Position numbers and translations under genes: made by a program. From the NCBI GenBank assembly GCA_963971305.1, contig OZ020305.1, forward strand, positions 8,775,001 through 8,839,000: DNA of 64,000 nt, written 5' to 3'. The notes beneath the pieces are model-generated. The model saw only the letters and a program-made list of their open reading frames with translations, was not told the origin of the DNA and made no database searches. This stretch comes from Arcuatula senhousia. Lineage: Eukaryota > Mollusca > Bivalvia > Mytilida > Mytilidae. This document shows positions 1 to 10,556 of this stretch, piece by piece; position 1 is the first letter of the stretch, and every line of letters starts with the position of its first letter.

Positions 1-1742
1 AGACACATATTAAGGACAATTAAAGATAAACAAAAAGAATATTTCTAAAGGTTAACAAAGCATCTGCCTTTTATTTGATGTTTTGTGCATTAAATTTGAT
101 ATTTTGTGCATGAAAATATAACTAAATGCCCCCAAGGACGAAGTCGCAAGGCCATACTTTGTTGTACCTACTTAGTACTTATAACATACATGGTATATGT
201 TATACTGTCACAAACTGTATAATAGTTTATATGACAATAAAAATTGAATGAATTGAATGAATTATCAAATCTGCATTTAAAACATATAAAACACTCAAAT
301 GAAAACTTTTCCCGGCCTTATTAAATATACTAGTATTTTGTCCTGTACATACGATTACGCGATTTTTCTAGTAAAGAAAGATAATCTGTGTTCATTTGTT
401 TTCTCATTTTTCATGAAAATATATGAGGTTGTGTCCCTTTAGATTTTTTACAAAAGAAAAATCGTCTGGACAAAGGGAAACTACTCAATTATTGCCTTAT
501 TTTACAAAATCGTGTAATATAGTTGAATTATTGTCTACTGTAATATTACTTTACTTTGTAATATTACAATAAATAGTAAGTGCCTGGACTGTATAAACAA
601 AATATCAATCCGCTTTTGTATTCTTTATTAATCAATAATTACTATCGCATCAGATAGACGTCTTACATACTTTTACAAAATTTGAAAACTATATAAATAA
701 ATTTATAACATAATTGCGAGTAAGGCGACGAAAAAAAAAAAAACAGATCTGGAAAAAGAAATATATTGCAAGCGTGTATTGATATTTCTATTAATAGATT
801 TTTGGTAAACTGCCGGAAAAACCATTTGCAGGCTTACCGCAAGGCTATCGTAGCTAAAGCCGTGGCTAATCGCTAGCGATTACCCCGGCTAAAAATCAAT
901 GAAATCAATGTATAGAAACTGTGAATCGGAATGTTTGTTCTGCAACCACTACAACTGATTTTAATATAAAATAAAGTATTTTAAATGCTATTTATTAAGT
1001 ATAATATGTTTATAAGAATTCAAATCCTCTTTTCTCTCTTTTTGTATAAATTTTGTATTCATTTCCCTATATTTACCTGTATTTTATACCTGGAAAAAAT
1101 ATTCGCTCAAATGAAAACAGGGGTTATTTTCAAATTCGCTTTCACTTTACTTAAAAAACGCTGTTGCAGGTTAAGATATGAGTAAATCGCATTAAAATCA
1201 GTTTGAGATATGAGGCGAATTCTATGATCACCTTCTGAAAGTTAAATTTCCCGACCTTACACATCAGTGGCAACAGTGTCCCCATCTTGCTTTTCTGTTC
1301 CTCAATCAATTGATGTGCATTTCATCACATATTCTCCCTATTGTTGAATTCATGCTACTTGAAGTGAAGCAATAACTTACCACAAAGGTAATTCCCCCTT
1401 AAGGGAAATTAAAAATTTTCGGGATTCTCAGCTTTTATCCATTCAAATGCTTTAAAAATTTTCCAACATATTTTTCTAATATTTGTTCGGAACTAGATAG
1501 AGAAGGTCCTAATAAACATCTTTTAAAAATGTCAACCAATTCCAATATATGCTTATATCTTGAAATCGGCTCCATGTTTTTGAGAACTTTTTTCCTAAAG
1601 TCTAGCTAATTTGAGCCATTCTTTTCAACTTTATATTTATTTTCAATAACTTTTAATTACAAAAAAAAATCAGGCTCGTACATGTACTCCCTTAATGAGA
1701 TTTGCATGCTTGTCGATTCGTGATTTTCTTCATTTGTTTTAG
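1..1742. other. AT-rich intronic or upstream sequence, no exon recognised
   Basis: No coding exon is recognisable here, although the downstream exon at 1743 starts in mid-codon, so this is most likely intron of the sulfotransferase gene. Near the left end, about 200-262, a run ending in ATTGAATGAATTGAATG looks like the simple-repeat tail of a SINE or LINE. At 867-882 there is a perfect 16-bp palindrome, TAATCGCTAGCGATTA, inside a longer imperfect hairpin (about 859-890). The open frame at 985-1185 is AT-rich and resembles nothing. Confidence 0.5.
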
Positions 1743-1905
1743 ATTATGGTCAGACTATTTGTATGAAGCTCGGTTTTTAGAATACAATCTATCAGTCAAA
1801 GGATTCCATTCATCTGTGTTGAGAGCCCTGAATAATCACTTAGATTGTCGGAAGTATTTCACGGATAGAGGCTGTGCATATAACTCTACATTAGAAAATT
1901 TTCAG
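1743..1905 (+). CDS. Carbohydrate sulfotransferase, internal exon (antepenultimate)
   Basis: Internal exon of a Golgi-type sulfotransferase, resembling the CHST15 / GalNAc-4-sulfate 6-O-sulfotransferase group, which transfers sulfate from PAPS to glycans. The acceptor is a pyrimidine-rich run ending TTTTAG at 1742 and the donor is CAG|GTTTAT after 1905. The first base completes an Arg codon, giving RLWSDYLYE, the conserved segment after the 3'-phosphate-binding region of these enzymes. A Cys-containing stretch (DCRKYF, CAYNSTLENFQ) follows. It joins in phase 0 to the exon at 3041 to give the family-typical NFQ-NRLRVGMYHIF. The 5' exons, including the PAPS-binding 5'-PSB loop, are not in the window. 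Exon structure was read by eye; the assignment to the sulfotransferase fold is firm, the exact subfamily is not. Confidence 0.82.
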
Positions 1906-3040
1906 GTTTATTTAGTTTTACTTTACATGATCGTACCTATATATACCATTGAGTTCTAAAGCGGGTATCTTTACGATGATCAATTGATTTATGAATACCC
2001 TCAATGTCCACCTGCAATGGTTATCCATCCAGTGATTGACAGTGGTTTATTTCAGAATACGTTGTTCCAAAAGGGGTACAAATAAACGGTTCAATTTGTT
2101 TTGCTGTATAATTATGTATACTTCATGCAGCAGCCTCACTTCACCAGCATTTGAGTTTAAAAAAAAACACCCAGAGGCAAAAAACACAAGTCATGCCAAA
2201 TGTAAGACGAAAAATACCTAAAAACTCCAAAAAGAAGAAAAATCCAGCACCAAGTGTATCGACCATGTGTAGTCCAATATCGTTAGCCCGAAAAGTTCAA
2301 GACGAAATGAATGGAACCAAAAGAAACCTGTGGTTTAAATAATTTCATAATTTATAGAATTAGACATAATCAATATCAAAAATATTAAATATTGATAAAA
2401 ATCCGTTCCAAACATGTCGGAATACCGGGCTTGTGATTATCTTCAGGGGATTTTTGTTAGACCAGAATTGTTTACAGACCCACTTGTTAAAAACTACCAA
2501 AGCGGATATGCTTAATATGAAGAAACTTCTAACCAGCAGCGGTTTGAAAAAAACCCCACACACATTGGAAATACATGTATTTTGTCTTCTTTGCAACTAT
2601 GCATTTCAGCGTGCACGTAAAGAAACTTGAATGACATTTTAACACATTGGCAATAATATAAGGCTAGTTAGACACTCATTACTTTGTAAAATGAAAAAAA
2701 AAAAAAAAAAAAAAAACAGAGTAAACTTTAAAAAAGACAGTTTTAGGTTGTTAGTACCAAATTGATTTAAGACCGAAAAGCTATGAGCCTTAACCGAATT
2801 TAGAATTCTAACTCATCACTTACTTTTTCTTTTCTTACATTTTTTAAGAGCTGTAAGCTTTAGCTCCACCAGAAATGCAATGTTAATTGATATCTAGAAC
2901 CGATTTCGACAGTTTTATACAATGACTATTATTGGCCCGTTTCTTGCAATTTGACAGTCCTTCGTGGGATCATTTGTCACTTCTTAGTCCTCTTATGGAT
3001 TTAAAGAAACTAAAAAAACATCAACTATCATTCTTTCTAG

Positions 3041-3188
3041 AATCGGTTACGGGTAGGAATGTATCACATCTTTCTGGAAGACTGGTTTAGAATATTTCCA
3101 AAGGAACAGATTCTCATTTTACAATTCGAAGAATTTATAAAGAATAGAACGTCATACATGAAGGAAATTTTTCAGTTTCTTGATCTAC
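3041..3188 (+). CDS. Carbohydrate sulfotransferase, penultimate exon
   Basis: The acceptor TTCTTTCTAG ends at 3040 and the donor C|GTAAGC follows 3188. The exon reads NRLRVGMYHIFLEDWF and then RIFPKEQILILQFEEF, a hallmark core strand of Golgi sulfotransferases (aromatic, FP, EQ, hydrophobic strand, E-E/D). It ends in FQFLDLR. It begins in phase 0 and ends after one base of an Arg codon, which the exon at 3931 completes. The frame stays open to 3352 past the donor, but the residues beyond DLR lose family character, so the donor is the better end. The intron to the left is 1135 bp and to the right 742 bp. Confidence 0.85.
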
Positions 3189-3289
3189 GTAAGCATTTTG
3201 ATTATATCCTTACATTGTACTTTACAAAATTCACTCATAAGGGTCAGAGAAATATAAAACAGAATGAAAGAACAGTTACATATAACAAG

Positions 3290-3530
3290 AAGCAAAGGAA
3301 TACCAATGCGGCATTCGAATATCGCAAGTGCGAAAAGCCCAAGATGAAATGAGTGGACATAAAATACAACACTTAAAAAGCGGAAAAATGAAATACATAG
3401 CATAACAAAAAATACAGAACAACTAATAAAACTGCAATCAACAACACTAAAGTCGAAACAAGGATGTACTCAGGTGCTCCGGAAGCTAGTCCCTTCCTTT
3501 TATCGTACAAAAGGCACAAAAGTCAAGCTT
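3290..3530. repeat. Diverged copy of a dispersed repeat in the sulfotransferase intron
   Basis: Short blocks here, such as ACTCAGGTGCTCCGGAAG (about 3469-3486) with GTCGAAACAAG just before it, match the insertion at 11655-11990. Related fragments occur at 8320-8370 and 44348-44470. The rest of the copy is heavily diverged, so limits are approximate. Confidence 0.45.
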
Positions 3531-3701
3531 GTAAAAAGGTATAAATGTGCGGCCAGATATAAACGAACTATGTTTGACCCTTTGTTCTTTGTTGTAGTAT
3601 AGGTTTTTTAGAATTTCTTAAACGTAAGACATTTAGAGACTTCCAAAACCTAGGAGTGGGTAGTGCACAAGATAGAAACTTTAAGTATATAAAGTTTGCA
3701 A

Positions 3702-3860
3702 GATAAACTTTAAAACGAAGGCAGATAACTCTGGAACAGCTAACAAACCTTATATTGCAATAGAGATGCTTTTTTCAATTTTTTTTTTTTTTTATATATA
3801 TAAAAAATCTTATTTGGTTGTTTATGTAATAACCATGACAGCTTGCTAAGCTTATCTTAT
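3702..3860 (+). pseudogene. Decayed duplicate of the sulfotransferase terminal exon
   Basis: This stretch lies in the last intron and resembles the end of the true terminal exon plus the start of its 3' UTR. TCTGGAACAG at 3730-3739 corresponds to the same ten bases at 4104-4113, which encode LWNS in the real exon. Similar sequence continues on both sides: AACTTTAAAACGAAG here aligns with GAACTATTAAACGATAG there. Downstream, TTATTTGGTTGTTTATG at about 3812 matches TTATTTGGTTGTGTATG at about 5214. The reading frame is lost, so it is a dead exon copy. The offset is 374 bp, which suggests an old local tandem duplication. Confidence 0.6.
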
Positions 3861-3930
3861 CTTTTTAATGCAGATACATTAAATTAAAGCTATGACAAAG
3901 ACTACATTGTGCAATATATTTGTTTTTAAG

Positions 3931-4118
3931 GGCCTATGACAGAGCAGGAGGAGCTTTTCCAGGAAACTCGAAGCATTTCTAATCCTCGCAACCAAAAAGA
4001 GAAATCCCTTGGAAACATGTTAGAAGAAACAAGACAAATTTTGACAGAGTTCTATCATCCCTATAACAAAAGATTAGCTGAACTATTAAACGATAGAAGA
4101 TACCTCTGGAACAGTTAA
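3931..4118 (+). CDS. Carbohydrate sulfotransferase, terminal coding exon
   Basis: The acceptor TTTTTAAG ends at 3930. Two bases complete Arg, giving LDLRPMTEQEELFQE across the junction. The exon then reads MLEETRQILTEFY and PYNKRLAELLNDRRYLW before a stop at 4116-4118. A C-terminus of this form (Fy-x-P-x-N-x-x-L-x-x-LL-x-D-x-x-x-LW) is characteristic of Golgi carbohydrate sulfotransferases and marks the natural end of the protein. The three exons together encode about 165 residues. No AATAAA sits between the stop and the repeat element that begins near 4150, so the polyadenylation site is either missing or beyond that insertion. Confidence 0.85.
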
Positions 4119-4150
4119 CAAATGTCATCATGAAATAGAAATGTTATTTT

Positions 4151-4425
4151 TTTTCCCGTTACAACGAGGAGCGGGGAAATAGAAATGCCGGTGTCCGTCC
4201 GTTCGTTCGCCACACTTTTTTCGTAACCCTTATCTCAGCAACTATTAATCATAGGCTTTCGATATATGATACTAGTATACAACTTCAGGTAGGGGTCCCA
4301 TACGGTGGGTTGCGTTTTCAAATCTGTCGCTCATCTACTTCATGTTTAACGAGCCCACGGGCGGGGTACCTAGAATCTGTTCTTGTTCAATTTGTTTTTT
4401 ATTTATTAAAAAAAAAAAACCAAGT
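4151..4425. repeat. Dispersed repeat piece with (GTCCGTCC) motif in the 3' UTR region
   Basis: Starts near GTTACAACGAGGAGCGGGG and carries GTCCGTCCGTTCGTTCG at about 4193. It is not shared with the duplicate exon copy at 3702-3860, so it is inserted relative to that copy. It may be the broken left part of a separate element, because the next element has its own left hairpin at 4431. Confidence 0.5.
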
Positions 4426-4426
4426 A

Positions 4427-5207
4427 AATCTGTGAGCTAATGCTCACAAGTGATACCCCCGCTCCCCAAACTAAGCCAAGCATACAAGTTTAGATACTCG
4501 GTAAACAGGAAGTTGTTGACATAGGAACATAAAATCGCTAAACACCATATGGTACTATAAAATAAAGCTGTATACAAAATATCAGACCCCTATCTCATGT
4601 AGTTGCATTGGAAACTGTGACGGAAATTTTGCATTTAAGTCCAAAATGTGTAAAAATTTAAGTATTCGGTTAACAGGAAATAGACTACCTACAAGCATTA
4701 AATCGGTATAAACCATATGGTACTATAGGATAAAGCTGTCCACAAAATATCACACCTCTATCTCATGTAGTTGCTTGGGAAACTCTGACGGAAATTTTGC
4801 ATTTATGTGCATTATGTGTAAAAACCTAAGTATTCGGTAAACAGGAAGTAGACTACCTAGAAGCATAAAATCGGTATACACCATATGGTACTATAGGATA
4901 AAGCTGTATACAAAATATATCAGACCTGTATCTCATGTACTTGCTTGGGAAACTGTGACGGAAATATTGCATTTATGTCCCTTATGTGTAAAAACCTAAG
5001 TAGTCGGTAAACAGGAAGTAGACTACCTAGGAGCATAAAATCGGTATACACCATATGGTACTATAGGATAAAGCTGTATACAAAATATCAGAACTCTATC
5101 TCATGTAGTTGCTTAGAAAACTGCGACGGAAATTTTGTTACAGACGGACGGACAGACGGACAAGGGTAAAACAGTATACCCCCCTCTTCTTCGAAGCGGG
5201 GGTATAA
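4427..5207. mobile_element. Hairpin-ended non-coding element with four ~168-bp tandem units
   Basis: The left end is a perfect hairpin, TGTGAGC-taat-GCTCACA (4431-4448). About four tandem units follow, starting near 4494, 4661, 4828 and 4998. Each contains TCGGTAAACAGGAAGT, CCATATGGTACTAT and ATCTCATGTAGTTGC. The right end has GACGGACGGACAGACGGAC (about 5143-5161) and a second hairpin, ATACCCCC ... GGGGGTAT (5176-5205). Comparison with 3702-3860 shows it interrupts sequence that is contiguous there. The layout recalls the bivalve pearl elements and related Helitron-type non-autonomous elements; that name is from memory. No ORF of note. Confidence 0.75.
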
Positions 5208-6545
5208 CTATCTTTATTTGGTTGTGTATGAAATAACCATTTGCGATTGATCTTTCGTTGCAAGTTGGGTGTTGCAGCTCAGTGGACAAATTATCATTAT
5301 CTCTACAGTACTGCATTTGCTTAACCAAAAGCACTGTTTTCGAAATTTTCAGATTATAAATTTAAACTTGCACATGATGGATACCTTTGATGCTAGACTT
5401 GACTTCCCTCTTTGAATGTTTTGTGGCAAGTATCTTTCGTCCGATTACAATTTATTTGGATGCTCTACTTCTTAATTGTTTTGATATAAATGCTGCTATT
5501 GTATTTTTATATTTGTCTGGTCAAAGCCCTTTCGAGGTAAAAAATAAAGATCATGTATTTCTACGGTTTCTGTTAGGCCTTAAAAGGTTACTACATGTAA
5601 CTTCTAAATCGAACAATCAAATTTGGAACGTATGTGAAAATAGTCGTAAGAATTTCTATTATAGGTATTTCAAATTTCAATAATTTTCTTAAAAATTAGA
5701 ATTTGTGTAAAAACTGCATATATTTCGTTAATACTATATATGTGTAACACAGACATATCAAATCTATTGAATTTTGATGCATGTTTGCTTGCTTCAATTT
5801 GGGGGTTTTCCAGGACCTATACTTCTTGCATATCCTCTCCGGAAAATGTTCTATTTTTAGCCTGCTCCGACACGAAAAAAGTCTTGTAAACTCAAGTGAT
5901 ATTTTCAGTAATGATTCCTTGTATGATGGGTAACCAGATGATATATATACTCTTCAGAAGGTTAGAATTAAGGAAAATTGTCTGTTAGCCTCCAAACATT
6001 TTCAATTTTGGTTGCTTTAAGAGTGGGCTTGATTTTGTAGTTCCTAACCTTTTAAAAGAGAAAGGTCAGTAGGCAGCTCTTTTTCTGTTTATTTTTTCAA
6101 TATTTTCAAATGTTGTATGGTATAGATTTAGTTGTAAAGGGCGATTTTCGATTAAAAAAAATGAAATCGGTAATATAGGGTTAGCAGAACCAATGTATTT
6201 ATTTTAAGGTCTAACAGTAATATCACATGTACATAAAATGTGAGAATTACCATCTAATAATGAATATTTAAAAATAAGTACAAAACCATGACAAACAGAT
6301 AAAATAAATAATAAAACACAATCTCTAAACATAAAAGTCTATAAGAATAAATAGCTTCAAGTGATTAATGTAAAGGTTGTAAACGGGTTATGATATAATA
6401 TTATGAACATTAAAACATTAAACATGCTATAATATGTATTAAATATAGTCGCTTTAGAGAACAAAGGCTATTAATTGAGTTTAAGTATATATTTTTTAAA
6501 TGACTTTGCATGGTATCCCATACAAATCGGCAAGTACTGTAGGCT
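5208..6545. other. No gene recognised; possible sulfotransferase 3' UTR then AT-rich sequence
   Basis: The first ~45 bases match the end of the duplicate at 3810-3850 and are probably 3' UTR interrupted by the preceding element. An AAAATAAAG lies near 5541 but its use cannot be judged. The 98-codon open frame at 5387-5683 resembles no family. The remainder is AT-rich with nothing recognisable. Confidence 0.4.
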
Positions 6546-6684
6546 GCCAGTAGCGGATCCAGAAATTTCAAAATTGGGGGAGGGCACTGACTGAAAAAGG
6601 GGGAGGCAATCTGGTCATGCTTCAATGATTTCCTTTATATCCAACCATTTTTTTCGGCATCCCCCCTCTGTATCCGCCCCTGGC
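6546..6684. mobile_element. Small TIR element (MITE-like), 139 bp
   Basis: The left end GCCAGTAGCGGATCCAGA and right end CTGTATCCGCCCCTGGC are near-perfect inverted repeats. The interior has GGGGGAGGGCA on the left and CCCCCCT on the right, so the whole element can fold. Elements beginning AGTGGCGGATCCAG are very common across animal genomes. A similar hairpin fragment occurs at 54055-54095. Confidence 0.7.
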
Positions 6685-8192
6685 AACTAACTGGCGACTA
6701 TAAAGTCATATCCTATGATTACCCTAAACAATACTAGTAGCTTATCTCTGGCAAAAATGACCCAGTGGAGTTCCGATTGTGCTAAGCAGCGTTTATCGTT
6801 GACAATTTGTTGCTGCTAATCTTAATTCAATCGAATGGCTCAAAATCATGTAATTATATAAAACAAGGTAGTGCTAAGGGTGCCCTTCGACAATTTGGAA
6901 AACAGGAAGTAAATACCCAACTGACCTGGAAAGGGGAGGCACGTTGTAACTTATCAATCATAATAAAGCTGTGTACCAATAAAAATCCAAATCAACCCCT
7001 CCAGAAGACAAGAAATCTGTTACGAAAATTTAAAACAAACGGACAAGGTGATTTACACCTGATTTTCATAAATCACCGGGAAATTGAGATTAAGGACATA
7101 ACATATTCTATGAATTCCGCTTTATATTTGGATTAGCATCTCGAAATCGACACACAAGGAATGCTTTGTTCAAAGCTCTATGACAAACTCGATTGACTTC
7201 AACTTTTTGTGTAGCAATATTCCGTCCGTTCTAGCTTATGGAATTGACGTATCGCAACGAATTCGTTTTTCTTGAGCTTTAGGAAATTAAATTCGTTTTT
7301 TAAAGAGCGTTTCATTTGACAAGCAAATTGGTTACACCTGATATATGTTTCTCCTCGGTTGTTATCGTCACACAAGATATTTTATTGAATAGACGAAATA
7401 AGTGTACGTGACACAACCTTCACATACAAGCTGGAATTTAAAAAAAAATCCACAATGGAACACAGCCACTGTCTTTAATTACTAGCAATCGCTGCTTGTC
7501 GTCCTTTACCGCCACTGGCCGAAGAATAAAAAAAAATACAAAAAATTGAATACCAATTCAAAATTTATCAGCAAAAGACACTTTCTGGACTCAAGCAATG
7601 AACACAAAAAGGACAAATTCGACCCAATGAAGACTTTTATAGTGCTTAAGGAGTAGAAGGTGTGATGATGCTCCACCAAATGGTTTGAAGTGATGTGTCG
7701 AAACCTCTTATAGATAGAAACATTTTGCTCTGTTTCTAGAGGCCATTCTTGTAAATCGTGTCATTAGATAGTCGGAAAACTGGTCCATGAATTATTCACC
7801 CCTGTCGAGGTTTGGTGTTAGTATGCCTTCGAAAAGGACTTAGTAATTTTATGTGCTGGTGGTCACGTATACTAGTATTTCGAGATACATTTTTTTTATC
7901 TAAAATACGTGACCGCACTGGAAACTGTTTGATAACCATCTAGTCTAAGCCAATCCTACTCATCGACAACTTATATAAAAGCGGATACCACTCTCCATGA
8001 GCCGTTTTAGCCTACATTTCTGATCTGCTGAGTCAATATAATTTACCGATTTAGTATAAGAAAGCAGTTTAATATATTATCTTTATATCTACAGCAATTA
8101 AGATAAGCATCTATAGGAATTTATTGTATCAATGAATGAAGGAATTATATATAACAAAGATCCTCTTTAAGTTACATAGAAGCCTGTTGAAG
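6685..8192. other. No gene recognised
   Basis: AT-rich single-copy-looking DNA. The 109-codon open frame at 6807-7136 has no recognisable domain and no splice context that would recommend it. A short imperfect inverted repeat flanks about 7860-7915 (GGTCACGTAT ... AAATACGTGACC). Confidence 0.4.
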
Positions 8193-8695
8193 TGTTAGTT
8201 AGTTAGTTATTGTTTTACTCCCAAGCAGCGTGGTTTCGGCTAAACAATGAACATGAAATGTTTATGAAGTGGAGGAAAGGGGACAAAAGGTCAACCGGGG
8301 AGGAGAGTTTTGACTGCAAGAAGTAGAGGTACCAATTGGACACCCAAATGTCAAAGTCCGAAAGCGCAGGTGAAGGGTAGGGTCAGGAAATGTAGCCTCC
8401 TGTATGGCCATCATACGGTTCCTACCCTTACCGAGACCTGCAGCAGGGTTCTTTAACGTGCTAGAAACGTGACATTTCCCATCACGGTGCACTACAATGG
8501 TTTGTGGTAAGGTTTTCCGAATTATAGCCTGTCGACCCCGGCATTCATTATGACAGGGCTGTCCATTCAACCATTTGGGTAAAACCTGAAATCGGACCAG
8601 CTTTGCCCACAACTAATGACTTGGATGTGTGCCCCAAGTGGTTGAATGTGACACGCCTGTCATAATGAATGCTGGGGTCGTCAGGCTATAATGCG
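8193..8695 (-). mobile_element. SINE-like repeat with (AACT)n tail and inverted double core
   Basis: Read on the minus strand, the element ends in GCTGCTTGGGAGTAAAACAA followed by an (AACT)n tail at 8193-8207. It contains a core, GCCGGGGTCGACAGG then CTATAATTCGG, that recurs at 51320 and in reverse at 53350. Two copies of the core lie head to head, at 8521-8557 and 8656-8692, forming a ~37-bp inverted repeat. The 116-codon open frame at 8262-8612 lies wholly inside the repeat and is not taken as a gene. Confidence 0.55.
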
Positions 8696-8753
8696 AAAAA
8701 CTTACTAACTAACTTATTGATTTGGCAGGTTTTGATTGGAACTGCTTAGACCC

Positions 8754-8861
8754 GTGTTACCGGCGAATGCATTGGTTATTCCTTAGCCCTATAAAGACGT
8801 CTTTTGGACGTGTTACCGAATGCATTGGTTATTCCTTAGCCCTATAAAGACGGCTTTTGGA
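8754..8861. repeat. Two tandem copies of a ~54-bp unit
   Basis: The block GTGTTACCG, GAATGCATTGGTTATTCC, TTAGCCCTATAAAGACG, TTTTGGAC occurs twice in a row, starting at about 8754 and 8809. The copies differ by a 3-base indel and a few substitutions. Confidence 0.8.
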
Positions 8862-10556
8862 CAACTTAACATTACATGCGCTTCGACATAAAATACCTGA
8901 ATCCATTCTTTACCATACGTAGCATACTAAAAATCAGGGATCTTTATAATTCTTTTTCTGTCGCAACTTTCTTCCATTAATTTTATGTATTTATATTAAT
9001 TTTTGATTTATTATTTCAGACGTGTTATTCCCCTTTGACTATTGTATGTTGACTTTTGTTCGGCAGTTCAATGCTCTCTTTTTGGCATCTTTCAATCTTT
9101 TAGTAGATCGACTCTGAAGAGTCTTAAATAAGTGAAACGCGCATCAGACATAGCAAAATGCAATTGTCTGAAACTTCGTTGAAATTTTGATTGCTATTAA
9201 AATTTCTATTTTCTTCATACCTGTTTTGAGGATAAAAAATAAAGATAAATAAAGATAAATTAATGACAATTAAAGATCGGTATAATCAATGTTACGGAAC
9301 CTCAAAAATAAATACAGCGTTTTTGAAACGATTTCTTTATAAATCTAGGGAAAATACATTTTGGTGCGAAAAACCATATTTTCTGAATCATCTGAAAAAA
9401 GATATAATGGTTCAACATCAATTTTCGCTTTCTTTATATGCACATTTTTTTAAACTCTGCACATCTTCTAATGATTAATTCTGTGTGCTTCTATGACAAT
9501 TCAAGTTAAAATAGTAAGCAACAAAATGATATTTATTTTAGTCATAAAATGTTAATTATACAGATAAAGAATATTTATCAGTAAAATAAAAGAAATAAAA
9601 TAGGACTCGTTAAACAACACGTTCCTTTTCGTTGTCAAAAGTAAGACCCCTCCCCTCGTCAAATTTATCTGTTTCTGACCATGTGTTATGGTTGTTTGTT
9701 TAACACACTGTGGCATTATACCTGAGAACAGTACTGTCTTTCGTAATTCGCAAAAGTATTTAGAATAAAGCATCCAATCTTTTCCCTGTGCATCCATGTT
9801 CAATCTTATTAATATGCATGTATAGATCTTTTTATTGCCTTTCAAATGTTAATTATAGGAAGGTTTTACACGAAAAATAAATTTGAAAGCTAAAATCGAC
9901 AGGCGATAGGTGTCCATTTTTAGATTAAGATTTAAGCCTTGTCAATTGAAAACTAGTAAGACACCACTTTTTTGATGTGTTATGTTGGATTTGGAATCGA
10001 TATGGTTGATTTTTTTTTTACATCAGTCGATAAATAATTCTCCACATTCATTGATTTGTTTCAGGATAAGTGCCAGTAGTAGATAAACTGATATAAACAC
10101 AAAAGATTGGAAAAAAATCAAGATTTTTTTTTATATTTGAGGTTATTTAAAGTAATAAACCTATGACGTCATCATGTCAGTATTTTAAATATCAAGTACT
10201 TCGAATATTTTGCACGCCATGAAAGCTGTGAAAACGCCTTTTTTATTTAGTCTGCTAGAACTTTCCTATACAGAAATTTTTGTTACGCGCCCCGACGAAA
10301 TTATCCATTCACAATTAAGTTTATTAAAATCTAATATAATATAGAATGGATATGGTGAGCTGCAAAGCTAGAAGGGGTGTCCGTGTGCCAACAGTGATGA
10401 AAATCATCTTTTAAAAGCCGTTGAAAAATCTACATCTTTTATTCTTCAGAGTATTTTTTCTTCTCTGCTTTCAAATGTATGTTCTTTATCTCTTCTTGTG
10501 ATGTCTGACACTTCCTTTTTAAAGAAGCCATTCGCAATAAAGCTCAGGAAAATAGT
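8862..10556. other. No gene; contains one likely dispersed repeat
   Basis: About 8940-9240 contains CTCTGAAGAGTCTTAAATAA, GTGAAACGCGCATCAGAC and GTCTGAAACTTCGTTG. I associate this combination with an abundant mussel interspersed repeat, but no second full copy is in the window. The open frames at 9263-9478 and 9552-9845 look like chance. The rest is AT-rich. Confidence 0.35.

Noticed and set aside
3189..3352. Extension of the sulfotransferase exon past 3188
   Set aside because: A strong GTAAGC donor at 3189 and loss of family-like residues after DLR favour splicing there; the exon at 3931 restores the family C-terminus in frame.
6807..7136. 109-codon open frame
   Set aside because: No recognisable domain and no splice or promoter context; length is plausible by chance.
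8262..8612. 116-codon minus-strand open frame
   Set aside because: Lies wholly inside a SINE-like repeat whose pieces recur elsewhere in the window.
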